64,000 nt of DNA, taken from assembly GCA_963794605.1 (NCBI GenBank), contig CAWCEN010000003.1, forward strand, positions 1-64,000. The letters are read 5' to 3'. Source of the DNA: VAXT01 sp963794605. Lineage in GTDB: Bacteria > Actinomycetota > Thermoleophilia > Gaiellales > Gaiellaceae. Positions 55,267-63,349 of this stretch are shown here, piece by piece (position 1 is the first letter of the stretch; each line of letters begins with the position of its first letter). A model generated the notes under the pieces. That model worked only from the letters and a program-made list of their open reading frames with translations, made no database searches and was not told where the DNA came from. A program made the translations under genes and the position numbers.

Positions 55267-56079
55267 GTGGTGATCGGCCGTACGCCAAAAGGGGGTGCCA
55301 AAAGGCCTCTAGACTCCACGCGACCCGATTTGGCCACGCTCGAACGAGAGATCGACCGCCTTTACGCGCTGCCGCTGGACGAGTTCACGGCGCGTCGTAA
55401 CGAGCTTGCGAAGCGGCTGAAGAAGGACGGCGAGGAGGACGCTGCCGAGGAGGTGACGGCGCTCGTCAAGCCGAGCGTGCCCGCGTGGACGATCAACCAG
55501 CTCGCGCGGCGCCAGAAGAAGGAAGTGCAGGCGCTGCTCGCCACGGGCACTCGGCTGCGAAAGGCCCAGGAGCGGGCGCTGGCGGGCGGTGGCGCGGATG
55601 CCCTGCAGGCCGCGCAGGCCGAGGAACGCCAGACCGTCCGCGACCTCACCCAGCGGGCCGCCGAGATCCTCGAGGAGGCGGGACGGCCGGCGACGCGCAC
55701 CGTGCTCGAGCGCGTTCGGGCGACCCTCGGCGCAGCCGTGCTGACGGATCCCGAGCGGGCGGCGCTCAAAGCGGGCCGGCTGACGGCCGAGGTGCAGGTC
55801 TCCGGCTTCGACGCGCTGGCCGGAATCAGGCCGGCACCGAAGACCGCACCGACAGACGAGCTCGCGGTGCGCCGCCAGCGGAAGGCCGAACTGGAGAAGA
55901 AGCGCAAACGCCTCGAGAAGCGCGCCCGCGACCTGGCCGACAAGGCGGACCAGGCGGAGGAAGCCGCCGACCGGGCCGAGGAAGCGGCCGCGGACGCACG
56001 GGAGCTCGCAGACGATCGCCGACGGGCCGCGGACCTGGCCGCGGACGAGCTCGCCGAGTTCGAGCGCAGCCCCGCGTAG
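55267..56079 (+). CDS. Coiled-coil conserved hypothetical protein
   Basis: 270 aa from GTG 55267; TTG 55330 (LATLEREIDRLYALPLDEF) is an equally likely start, since the first 21 residues are weak and a TCTAGACT -10-like box overlaps them. Helical throughout: a conserved-looking N-terminal part (RRNELAKRLKKDG...VPAWTINQLAR), and a long C-terminal coiled coil (KKRKRLEKRARDLADKADQAEEAADRAEEAA in heptads). I recognise it as a recurrent actinobacterial family of unknown role. Soluble. Confidence 0.8.
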   Translation: MVIGRTPKGGAKRPLDSTRPDLATLEREIDRLYALPLDEFTARRNELAKRLKKDGEEDAAEEVTALVKPSVPAWTINQLARRQKKEVQALLATGTRLRKAQERALAGGGADALQAAQAEERQTVRDLTQRAAEILEEAGRPATRTVLERVRATLGAAVLTDPERAALKAGRLTAEVQVSGFDALAGIRPAPKTAPTDELAVRRQRKAELEKKRKRLEKRARDLADKADQAEEAADRAEEAAADARELADDRRRAADLAADELAEFERSPA

Positions 56080-56117
56080 CGCAACCCCTGTTCTCGCGCC
56101 GCCAGTAGGCGTGCCGG

Positions 56118-56763
56118 CTAGCGAGCGCGTGCTGCAATCGCGCGGGCCAGTGCGACCTGTCCCCTGATCGGCGCCTGGGCGGCGGTGAAAGCCAGCGTGA
56201 CGATCGTCCGATCGCGCCGAAAGTCGATCAGGTCGAGGTACACCGGCATCGTCCCGCGGCCGGTCTTGAAGGAAAAGACGATGCGAAAGGCAGTCGCCTG
56301 CTCTCCGACGCGGAGCGCTCCAAGCGAGCGAGCCGCAGTGACCCGCGCGCTGCCGTCCTTTTGGGCCTCCTTGTCGAGGTGTCGCACGTAGCAGGCGAGG
56401 ACCGACGGACGCGTGCCCTTGCGGAAGTCGCCGGTCGCGTCTCGACGGCTCTCGTAGACCTCTACGTACGACTCGATCGACGCGCCGGTCCGTGAGAACT
56501 TCGACTGTGCGGTGCCCGTGATCGTGAACGGTGAGAAGTCGAGGTCAACACCGGGACAGTTCAACTTCGGGTCGGATGAGGGCGCCGGACGTTTGCGCTC
56601 CCAGCCCGGGGGCGAGATCGGAAGCCCGCACGGTCGCCTGTTTCGCGAGTCTGTTGTCCGCTGCCAGGAGATGTTCTTGTTCCGGCCGAAAGAGGCCGGC
56701 GTGCGCCGCCGTGGTAGCCAGCAGGGCGGTGATGGCGAGCACGGGAATCGCGGCGCGGCGCAC
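56118..56763 (-). pseudogene. Secreted hypothetical protein, one frameshift
   Basis: From ATG 56763: signal peptide (MRRAAIPVLAITALLATTAAHAG in two parts) and LAADNRLAKQATVRASDLAPG. The frame then breaks at a run of five C on the coding strand (about 56610). The next frame continues GWERKRPAPSSDPKLNCPGV...TGTAQSKFSRTGASIESYVEV to a stop at 56118. Removing one C restores an unbroken protein of about 214 aa. Resembles unnamed actinobacterial exported proteins. This site is the clearest homopolymer-type indel in the window. Confidence 0.7.
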
Positions 56764-56824
56764 GCTTGTGTTGTCGGCGCAGCGAGCTCAGCGCCAATGC
56801 CCCGAAGGAGGGTCGGACGCAGCC

Positions 56825-57289
56825 CTAGCCCTCGCCGTCCCAGTAGTCGAGCATCGGCCCGGGCCGGCTGAGGAGGATCCGCTCGCCGTCTGCGTTTCTG
56901 GCTCCGACCTTCCCGCTGTCCGGGTACTCGACGATGTCCGGCGCGACCAGCGTCGAGATCATCAGGATGCGGATCGGCGAGTCCGTTCGGTTCGTCACCT
57001 GATGGAAGCCGTCTTTGCCTCGCCGGAAGGCCGCGACGTCGCCTTCCTGTAGCTCCTGCTCGCCGTCCGCGGTGCGCAGCGTGGGCTGCCCGCGCATGAC
57101 GAGGAGCCACTCCTCGTTCGCGTGGTGGGTGTGGTAGGGGAAGAGCTTGTGGCCGGGCTCGAGCTCGTACATGCTCCCGCCGATCAGCTCGGCGTTGAGC
57201 CGGTGGCCCACCCAGACGTCCTTCGACCGCCAGCCGTCGCGCCCCTCGACGCGGTCCCACTCGTCGCCGTGGAGGTTGAAGACGTCCAT
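56825..57289 (-). CDS. Cupin-domain protein
   Basis: 154 aa from ATG 57289. Cupin motif 1 is 'GHKLFPYHTHHANEEWLLVMRG' read in two parts, with metal-binding His residues and Glu; motif 2 is 'GDVAAFRRGKDGFHQVTN'. The N-terminus carries a Trp-containing DGWRSKDVWVG. The ATG overlaps the stop of the upstream thiol peroxidase (TGATG), so the two are co-translated. It may bind a small metabolite; the substrate is unknown. Confidence 0.88.
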   Translation of the reverse strand: MDVFNLHGDEWDRVEGRDGWRSKDVWVGHRLNAELIGGSMYELEPGHKLFPYHTHHANEEWLLVMRGQPTLRTADGEQELQEGDVAAFRRGKDGFHQVTNRTDSPIRILMISTLVAPDIVEYPDSGKVGARNADGERILLSRPGPMLDYWDGEG

Positions 57290-57750
57290 CAGGGCAGTGC
57301 CGCGAGCACCTGGTCGGGATGGCCGTCCGGCTTGACGTTGTGCATCACCTTGGCCACGTTGCCGTCGGCGTCGATCACGAACGTCGAGCGCTTGACGCCC
57401 CAGTACTCCTTGCCGCCGAAGTTCTTCTTGCCCCAGACGCCGTACTCGTCGGCCACCTCGTGCTCGGGGTCGGCCAGGAGCGTGAACGGCAGCGAGTACT
57501 TCTCCTTGAACTTCGTGTGCGACGTCTCGTCGTCCGGGCTCACGCCGAGGACGACTGCGCCGCGCTGCTCGAACTCCGAGTACGCATCCCGGAAGCCGCA
57601 CGCCTCGACGGTGCAGCCCGGCGTGTCGTCCTTGGGATAGAAATAAAGGACGACCGGCTTCCCCCGGAGGTCCGAGAGCTTGACCCGCTCGCCCGAGTCC
57701 GACGTGAGCGTGAAATCAGGGGCTGGATTACCTTCCTCAACCAAGGGCAC
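57289..57750 (-). CDS. bcp: Thioredoxin-dependent thiol peroxidase (Bcp/PrxQ)
   Basis: 153 aa. Peroxidatic Cys46 in DDTPGCTVEACGFRD with resolving Cys51, the CxxxxC arrangement of PrxQ/Bcp. 'PDFTLTSDSGERVKLSDLRGKPVVLYFYPKD' and 'GVKRSTFVIDADGNV' complete the family pattern. It reduces alkyl and hydrogen peroxides using thioredoxin. Confidence 0.95.
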   Translation of the reverse strand: MPLVEEGNPAPDFTLTSDSGERVKLSDLRGKPVVLYFYPKDDTPGCTVEACGFRDAYSEFEQRGAVVLGVSPDDETSHTKFKEKYSLPFTLLADPEHEVADEYGVWGKKNFGGKEYWGVKRSTFVIDADGNVAKVMHNVKPDGHPDQVLAALP

Positions 57751-57776
57751 CTCCGTTCGTCAGGCCGTCGGGGTGT

Positions 57777-58340
57777 TCAAGACGGCAGCCATCCCTCGCG
57801 GTACGCCGACCGCTCCTCGGGGCCGAAGCGTGCGTAGGCCTCGTCCGGACTCGACGTCTCCTCGAGCACCGTCGCGCCGTGCTTCGCCGCCACGTCGTTC
57901 ACGGAGTAGACGACGTCGAAGCCGCTCGCTCGGCTGCCGGCCATGACGATCGCGCACGGCCCGTCACCGGCGCCGACGAAGGTGTGCTTCGTCCACGGCG
58001 GGCAGTGGACGAAGTCCCAGGCCTTCAGGTGACGCTCCTCACCTTCGATCACGAGCAGACACTCGCCGGAGACGACGAGGAAGTCCTCCTGGCCCCGCTC
58101 GCCGTGGTAGAGGCCGCGCTGACCGGGCGAGAGAATCTGGATGCGGAAGCCGAGGTCGGTCCACTCCTGCCGTCCTTCGAAGTCCGTGTCCTGGCCGCGC
58201 TCCTCGCTTCGGATCCACGACACGTCGCGCGCGTTCACTACGAACCAGCCCTGGCCATCGACCACCAGCCCAGCTTCGGTCGCCTTCAGCTCTGCCTCGG
58301 GTACGGAGGACGTCGGTGTGAGTTTGCCTTCTTCGATCAT
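57777..58340 (-). CDS. Cupin-domain protein
   Basis: 187 aa. A cupin core (GFRIQILSPGQRGLYHGERGQEDFLVVSGECLLVIEGEER) followed by 'WDFVHCPPWTKHTFVGAG' as motif 2; the His-x-Glu pattern and C-terminal His suggest one metal. A helical tail (DEAYARFGPEERSAYREGWLPS) may dimerise. It ends 27 bp upstream of the thiol peroxidase on the same strand and probably shares its transcript. Confidence 0.87.
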   Translation of the reverse strand: MIEEGKLTPTSSVPEAELKATEAGLVVDGQGWFVVNARDVSWIRSEERGQDTDFEGRQEWTDLGFRIQILSPGQRGLYHGERGQEDFLVVSGECLLVIEGEERHLKAWDFVHCPPWTKHTFVGAGDGPCAIVMAGSRASGFDVVYSVNDVAAKHGATVLEETSSPDEAYARFGPEERSAYREGWLPS

Positions 58341-58468
58341 CTGCGCTCCTCCGCTTAGGCATCGCTTGCGATGCCGATTTCAGGACGTACGGCTTGGCCG
58401 TACGTCCGTCTGAACTGACCGGTCGACCCAATTGGACAACAGACCCGACGCTTAAAGTTGTGGCGCCG

Positions 58469-58822
58469 ATGCTAACTGCGCATCACACGGTCGCGTTCCT
58501 GGTGCTCGGGGCCACCGTGGTGTCCGCGGTGTGGGGCTGGATCGCGTACTTCCGCCGCGGCACCGCGGGGACGACGCTCGCGCATCTCCTGACGCTCTGC
58601 CAGACGCTCATCGTCGCCCAAGTCGGGCTCGGGCTGCTGCTGCTCTCGGACAACTACCGGGCGCCGGACGAGCTCCACTACGCCTACGGCACGTTCGCGC
58701 TCCTGGCCGTCCTCAGCCCGTGGTTCTACGCCCCGAAGGAGCCGAGGAAGCGGCTCGCGTGGTTCTCGGGCGCGACGCTCGTGGCCGCCGCGCTCGCGGT
58801 CCGCGCCTACACCACCGCCTGA
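58469..58822 (+). CDS. Four-TM hypothetical membrane protein
   Basis: 117 aa from ATG 58469. Four transmembrane helices (about 6-26, 38-58, 70-87 and 97-115) with short loops; the acidic loop SDNYRAPDELHYAYG lies between helices 2 and 3. Stop and next start overlap (TGATG), so it forms a pair with the following membrane gene. Function unknown; the layout resembles small actinobacterial membrane pairs near peroxide genes. Confidence 0.7.
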   Translation: MLTAHHTVAFLVLGATVVSAVWGWIAYFRRGTAGTTLAHLLTLCQTLIVAQVGLGLLLLSDNYRAPDELHYAYGTFALLAVLSPWFYAPKEPRKRLAWFSGATLVAAALAVRAYTTA

Positions 58823-59187
58823 TGTTCTCGCAGATGAACCCAACTTTGCGCGGCTTCCTGATCGTGGCGCTGATCGCGCTCGTCGTGGTCGTGCTCAACC
58901 TCTACGTCGCGCTCGCGTCGCTGTTCCTGATCGCGCAGATCGCCTTCTTCCTCGCGATCGCGTTCTTCGTCTACCTGCTCTGGCGCGAGCGTCGCGAGGA
59001 CATCGAGACGTGGCCGACGCGCGCGAAGTTCGCGTTCTACGGCGGAGCGCTCCTGATCGTGGTCGCGATCGGCGCGTTCATCCTCGACCGCCCGGCGGGC
59101 CTCGGGGCGCTCGCATTCGTGCTCATCGTCGGCCTCTCCGCATTCGCCATGTACCGGACGTGGCGCGACCAGCACACGTACGGCTAG
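58822..59187 (+). CDS. Hypothetical membrane protein
   Basis: 121 aa from ATG 58822. Helices at about 10-30, 32-53, 69-87 and 93-110, with a charged cytoplasmic segment (LLWRERREDIETWPTRAKF) after the second. Translationally coupled to the preceding gene. No family recognised. Confidence 0.7.
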   Translation: MFSQMNPTLRGFLIVALIALVVVVLNLYVALASLFLIAQIAFFLAIAFFVYLLWRERREDIETWPTRAKFAFYGGALLIVVAIGAFILDRPAGLGALAFVLIVGLSAFAMYRTWRDQHTYG

Positions 59188-59188
59188 T

Positions 59189-59216
59189 AGCGCGGGGGAA
59201 CCCTGGTTCCCCCGCG
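59189..59216 (+). terminator. Hairpin after the membrane-gene pair
   Basis: GCGGGGGAACC-CT-GGTTCCCCCGC, a perfect 11-bp stem directly after the TAG. The 250 bp on to 59441 hold a second GC-rich inverted repeat (GCCGGGCAGAGCCCGGC, 59315-59331) and no gene. Confidence 0.8.
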
Positions 59217-59441
59217 AACCCCCTCCTTGAGATCGTGAGCTTGGGCCAGACGCTGGCGGAGCCGCCTATTCCCGGGGTTACTCGCATGTCTCCTCTCCGA
59301 CCTTGAGCCTCCCGCCGGGCAGAGCCCGGCTCCGGCGGCAAGGCGTGGTCACCCTAGGTCCGTCTAACGAGCTGCACGCGGAGACCTGCCTTCCGAAGAC
59401 GCTCGAGAGCAATACCGGTCCGACGAGATCGCGCTCGGGAG

Positions 59442-60131
59442 CTAGGCCTCGACGCGACTGGCGGCGCCGTCGAGGGCGTCGAGCGCCGCGCGGATCGGGA
59501 CGTGCTGGCCGACGAAGATCGGCGTGTCCCGCTCCGTGTAGAGGCTCGCCTCACTCTCGCGGAGCGTCCGCATCAGGTGCATGAAGTCCGACGGCTCGTC
59601 GCACTCGAAGGCGGTCATGAATTCCTGGTCGTCGATCCCGAACGAGTAGGTCGTATGGTTGACGATCGTCCGGAACTCGTGACCGACCCGCATGTGCTCG
59701 TCCATCGCCCGCTGGCGGTCCTCTTGCGGTAGCGAGTACCAGGAACGCAGCTTCACGAACGGGTAGACGACGAGGTACGGCGAGCCCTTCGGCACGACCC
59801 TCCTCGGCTTGCGCGCGCGGGTGTACTCGGACGCCTTCGTCGTCGCGAGGTACGAGTACGGAATCTCGAGCCAGCCGGCAAGCGGGGTTCCGTTGAGTGC
59901 GGCGCCGAGCTCGCCGAGATCCTCGTAGCGCTCGGTGATCCTCCAGAGGAAGAAGTCGCTGTCGGGGCGGACGCCGGTGACCGTGTAGGCACGGAGCGAC
60001 GTCATGCGCCCGGTCCAGTCCTCGATCACCTCTGCGAACGCGTCCTTTCCCGCCATGCGCTCCTCGACGGGCAGGCGGCGCCAGGCCGGGTCGACCCGGA
60101 AGAACTGGTATGCGACGTACTGGCCCTCCAC
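59442..60131 (-). CDS. hemQ: Chlorite dismutase-family protein, probable HemQ (coproheme decarboxylase)
   Basis: 229 aa. The family pattern 'GSPYLVVYPFVKLRSWYSLPQEDRQRAMDEHMRVGHEFRTIVNHTTYSFGIDDQEFMTAFECDEPSDFMHLMRTLRESEA' (read in parts) runs over residues 115-210, including the Trp-Tyr and 'ARxHMxxG' helices and the 'TYSFGLDD' loop. In Actinomycetota this family converts coproheme III to heme b. Lack of a signal peptide and the Lys/Tyr residues support HemQ over a chlorite-splitting enzyme. Confidence 0.88.
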   Translation of the reverse strand: MEGQYVAYQFFRVDPAWRRLPVEERMAGKDAFAEVIEDWTGRMTSLRAYTVTGVRPDSDFFLWRITERYEDLGELGAALNGTPLAGWLEIPYSYLATTKASEYTRARKPRRVVPKGSPYLVVYPFVKLRSWYSLPQEDRQRAMDEHMRVGHEFRTIVNHTTYSFGIDDQEFMTAFECDEPSDFMHLMRTLRESEASLYTERDTPIFVGQHVPIRAALDALDGAASRVEA

Positions 60132-60141
60132 GACCTGAATC

Positions 60142-61306
60142 TTACGAACAGTCGCCGAGCTTCCCGTCGCGCGCCTTCTTCGCTGCGGCCGCGATCGCGT
60201 CGAGGCTCGATTTCGGCTTCGTGCTGGTGTAGTAGGGGCCCGACTGCCAGCGGTTGAGATCGGCCTCGTCGAAGAGGTGGAAGATGTAGACGGCGATCAC
60301 GGTCGGCTGGCAGGCCGCGAGCTCGAACGCCTGCTCGTAGTACTCGGCCTGCGTCTGCTCGGGCACCGCGTCCTTGCCCAGCGGCGAGTCGGCGTTCGTG
60401 TACGAGCCGAGCTCGCTCGCGGGGATCAGCGACTGGACGCCGAACTCGGTGTACGCGATCGGGAGCTTCGAGCCCTGCTGCGCGGTGCCGTCGAAGGCCG
60501 TGCCGAGGAGCGCCACGAGCTTGTCGTAGTCGCCGAAGCCGAGCGACGTGCCCGTGTGCGGCTGCCCCGGCGGGATCGCCGAGCGGGTCTGGTACGGGTG
60601 GAGCGCGAAGACGTCCATGATCGGCTTCGTCCGGCCGCTGGCGCGATAGGCCGTGCCCATGTCGCGGATGAACTGCGTGGGCGAGTGGGTCGGGCGGGGC
60701 GAGTCCGGGTCCTCGAACCCGCGCGGCGCGAGGTTGCCGCCGTAGACCTTGATCTTCGGCGAGACGGCCTTCAGCGCGTCGTATGTGCGCCCGAGGAGGG
60801 ACGTATAGGCAGGCGCGGCGATGTCGTTGCCCGCCGCGTCGTACTGGTAGAGCCAGAAGCTGTTCAGGTTCGGCTCGTTCCAGACCGCGAAGCCGTCCAC
60901 TGTGGGCAGGTCGCGCGCCAGCGTGGCCACGAATTCCGCGTACTTGGTCCTGCTGCGGGTCGGTCGTCGGCGCGTAGCGCGGCCGGAGCGCGTACACGGT
61001 GATCAGGAGCTGGAGGTCGTGGCTTTGAGCGGCGTTCGCGACGTTGTGGAGGATCTGCAGCTCGCCGGGTGCGGGCCGTGTCTGGCCGGTCGTCCAGGCA
61101 GTCGTGATGTTGAGCGCGTCGAAGCCGGCGCGGCTTGCGAAGGCGACGCGCTCGTCGGCCAGCTTGGGATCGGGGAACTTCACGGCGTCCTCGAGCGCTC
61201 CGACGGTGATCCGCTTGCCCCGGTCGCTGTCCTGCAGGAAGAGCGCCCACGCGCCTGCGGCAAGCGCGAGTGCGGCGACGACGGCGAGGAGCAGCACCCT
61301 GATCAT
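60142..61306 (-). pseudogene. Glycoside-hydrolase-like membrane-anchored protein, one frameshift
   Basis: From ATG 61306: an N-terminal membrane anchor (MIRVLLLAVVAALALAAGAW), then GFDALNITTAW and LLITVYALRPRYAPTTDP. A break near 60945 leads into KYAEFVATLARDLPTVDGFAVWNEPNLNSFWLYQ (split), whose WNEPN is the usual acid/base Glu of clan A glycosidases, and PIAYTEFGVQ, fitting the nucleophile. Ends GKLGDCS. Joined it is about 388 aa. Divergent from uvrC, 19 bp away. Confidence 0.72.
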
Positions 61307-61325
61307 CGGCACTACCCTAGATTCC

Positions 61326-63185
61326 ATGGCGAGCCGGGTTTCGAAACTCGAGCAGAAACTGAAAGCGCTCCCGGCCAAGCCGGGCGTGTACCTGTTCCGC
61401 GACGCGCGCGGCGAGGTGCTCTACATCGGGAAGGCGAAGTCCCTTCGGCCGCGGGTCCGGAGCTACTTCCAGGCGGGTGCGGACACGCGGACGGCGATCG
61501 CCCAGCTGCCCGACCGCGTGGCCGACCTCGAGGTGATCGTGACCGACACCGAGGTCGAGGCGCTCCACCTGGAGCAAAATCTCGTCAAGCGGCACCGGCC
61601 GCCGTTCAACGTGCGGCTGCGCGACGACAAGTCGTTCCCGTACATCGCAGTGACCGTCGAGGACGAGTACCCGCGGGTCATGTTCACGCGCGAGCGGCAC
61701 CGGCGCGGAGTCGTCTACTTCGGTCCGTACGCGAACGCGAAGAAGGTGCGCGAGACGCTCGACGTCCTGAACCGCGTCTTCCCGTACCGACCGTGCGAGG
61801 GGCCGCAGCCTGGGCGCCACTCCGGGATTCCGTGCCTCGACTACCACATCGAGCGCTGCTTGGCGCCGTGCGTGGGATACGTGTCCAAGGAGGACTACCG
61901 GCGGGTGATCGACGGCGTGATCGAGTTCCTGTCGGGTGAGACGCGGCCGATCCTGCGCGAGCTCGAGGAGAAGATGCGGCAAGCGGCCGAGGAGGAGCGG
62001 TTCGAGGAGGCGGCGCGGTACCGGAACCGCTTGTTCTCCGTGCGGCACCTTGCGGAGCGGCAGGCGGCCGACAAGCGCGCGGTGGGGACGATCGACGTGA
62101 TCGGGATCGCGGCCGAGGACGACCGCGCTGCTGTGCAGGTCTTCCCGCTGCGCGACGGGAAGTTGATCGACCGCTACAGCTTCCACCTCGAGAACGCGGA
62201 GGGTCAGGACCTGCCGACGATGCTGGAGGCGTTCATCCTCGAGTACTACGGGTCGGCGCCGAGCGTTCCGCCGCAGGTCGTCGTTCCGCGGGGGATCGGG
62301 GACACGGCGCCGCTGGCCGAGTTTCTGACGGCGCGGCGCGGGTCACGGGTCGAGGTGCGGGCGGCCGAGCGGGGGGAGAAGCGGCGGTTGCAGGAGCTCG
62401 CGACGCAGAACGCGCGGGTGGCGCTGGCGTCGGACGCGGCGGCTGCCGAGCAGACGCGCCTGCGGCGGGTGGAGGCTTTGGAGGAGCTCCGTGAGGCGCT
62501 GAATCTCGAGGCGCTCCCGCTGCGGATCGAGTGCTACGACATCTCGAACATCCAGGAGTCATCGGCGGTCGGGTCGATGGTCGTGTTCCAGGACGCCGTC
62601 GCGAAGAAGGCGCACTACCGGAAGTTCGGGATCAGAGGCGGCGGGGGGCAGGACGACTTCGCGGCGCTCGCGGAGGTCGTCTCGCGGCGGTTCGCGCGGA
62701 TGCGGGACGTGGCGGACGAGGAGTACGACGAATCGTTCTCGGCGACGCCGAATCTCGTCGTCGTCGACGGCGGCAAGGGGCAGCTCTCCGCTGTGCTGGC
62801 GGCGATGCAGGCGTTCGACCTGCCGCGCGTGGCCGTGATCTCGCTCGCCAAGCGCGAGGAGGAGGTCTTCGTGCCGGACCGTCCCGAGGCGATCGTGCTC
62901 GACCGGCATTCGGCTGGGCTCCAGCTTCTGCAGCGGATTCGCGACGAGGCACACCGCTTCGCCCTCGGCTTCCATCGTCAGCGGCGCGACTTGAAGGCGA
63001 AGGAGTCGATCTTCGACACGCTCCAGGGGGTCGGCCCGGCGCGACGGCGAGCGCTGCTCCAGCATTTCGGCTCCGCGGAGCGCTTCCTCGGGGCGAGCCA
63101 GGAAGAGCTCGAGGGCGTGCCCGGAATGCCGCAGAAGACGGCGCGCTCGATCTACGCGCAGCTCCACAAAGCCGGCCGCGCCTGA
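61326..63185 (+). CDS. uvrC: Excinuclease ABC subunit C
   Basis: 619 aa. N-terminal GIY-YIG nuclease (PGVYLFRDARGEVLYIGKAKSLRPRV split, residues 19-45) makes the 3' incision. A UVR motif sits at about 205-235 (RPILRELEEKMRQAAEEERFEEAARYRNRL in parts), the RNase-H-like domain has VVDGGKGQ for the 5' incision, and a C-terminal HhH pair (LQGVGPARRRALLQHFGS; VPGMPQKTARSIYAQL). All parts present at normal length. The start ATG 61326 is chosen for the family N-terminus. Confidence 0.97.
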   Translation: MASRVSKLEQKLKALPAKPGVYLFRDARGEVLYIGKAKSLRPRVRSYFQAGADTRTAIAQLPDRVADLEVIVTDTEVEALHLEQNLVKRHRPPFNVRLRDDKSFPYIAVTVEDEYPRVMFTRERHRRGVVYFGPYANAKKVRETLDVLNRVFPYRPCEGPQPGRHSGIPCLDYHIERCLAPCVGYVSKEDYRRVIDGVIEFLSGETRPILRELEEKMRQAAEEERFEEAARYRNRLFSVRHLAERQAADKRAVGTIDVIGIAAEDDRAAVQVFPLRDGKLIDRYSFHLENAEGQDLPTMLEAFILEYYGSAPSVPPQVVVPRGIGDTAPLAEFLTARRGSRVEVRAAERGEKRRLQELATQNARVALASDAAAAEQTRLRRVEALEELREALNLEALPLRIECYDISNIQESSAVGSMVVFQDAVAKKAHYRKFGIRGGGGQDDFAALAEVVSRRFARMRDVADEEYDESFSATPNLVVVDGGKGQLSAVLAAMQAFDLPRVAVISLAKREEEVFVPDRPEAIVLDRHSAGLQLLQRIRDEAHRFALGFHRQRRDLKAKESIFDTLQGVGPARRRALLQHFGSAERFLGASQEELEGVPGMPQKTARSIYAQLHKAGRA

Positions 63186-63202
63186 CCCGGGGTCAGACCC
63201 CG
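63186..63202 (+). terminator. GGGGTCAGACCCC palindrome after uvrC
   Basis: CCGGGGTCAGACCCCG follows the uvrC stop by 1-2 bp; a second, inverted-sense copy (CGGGGTCTGACCCCG) lies at 63301-63315, with about 100 bp free of genes between them. Each forms a short hairpin. Confidence 0.6.
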
Positions 63203-63349
63203 TGACAATTCGTCCACAGCGTTTGCGGCTCTGGCGCGTAGGAAAGCCTTCCTCTCGCGGGGGCGACACAGTTCTGTGACGGTTACGGCACACATTTGGA
63301 GCGGGGTCTGACCCCGGTTCGCGCCGCGGCTACCGGTGGGCCCGGGGCT

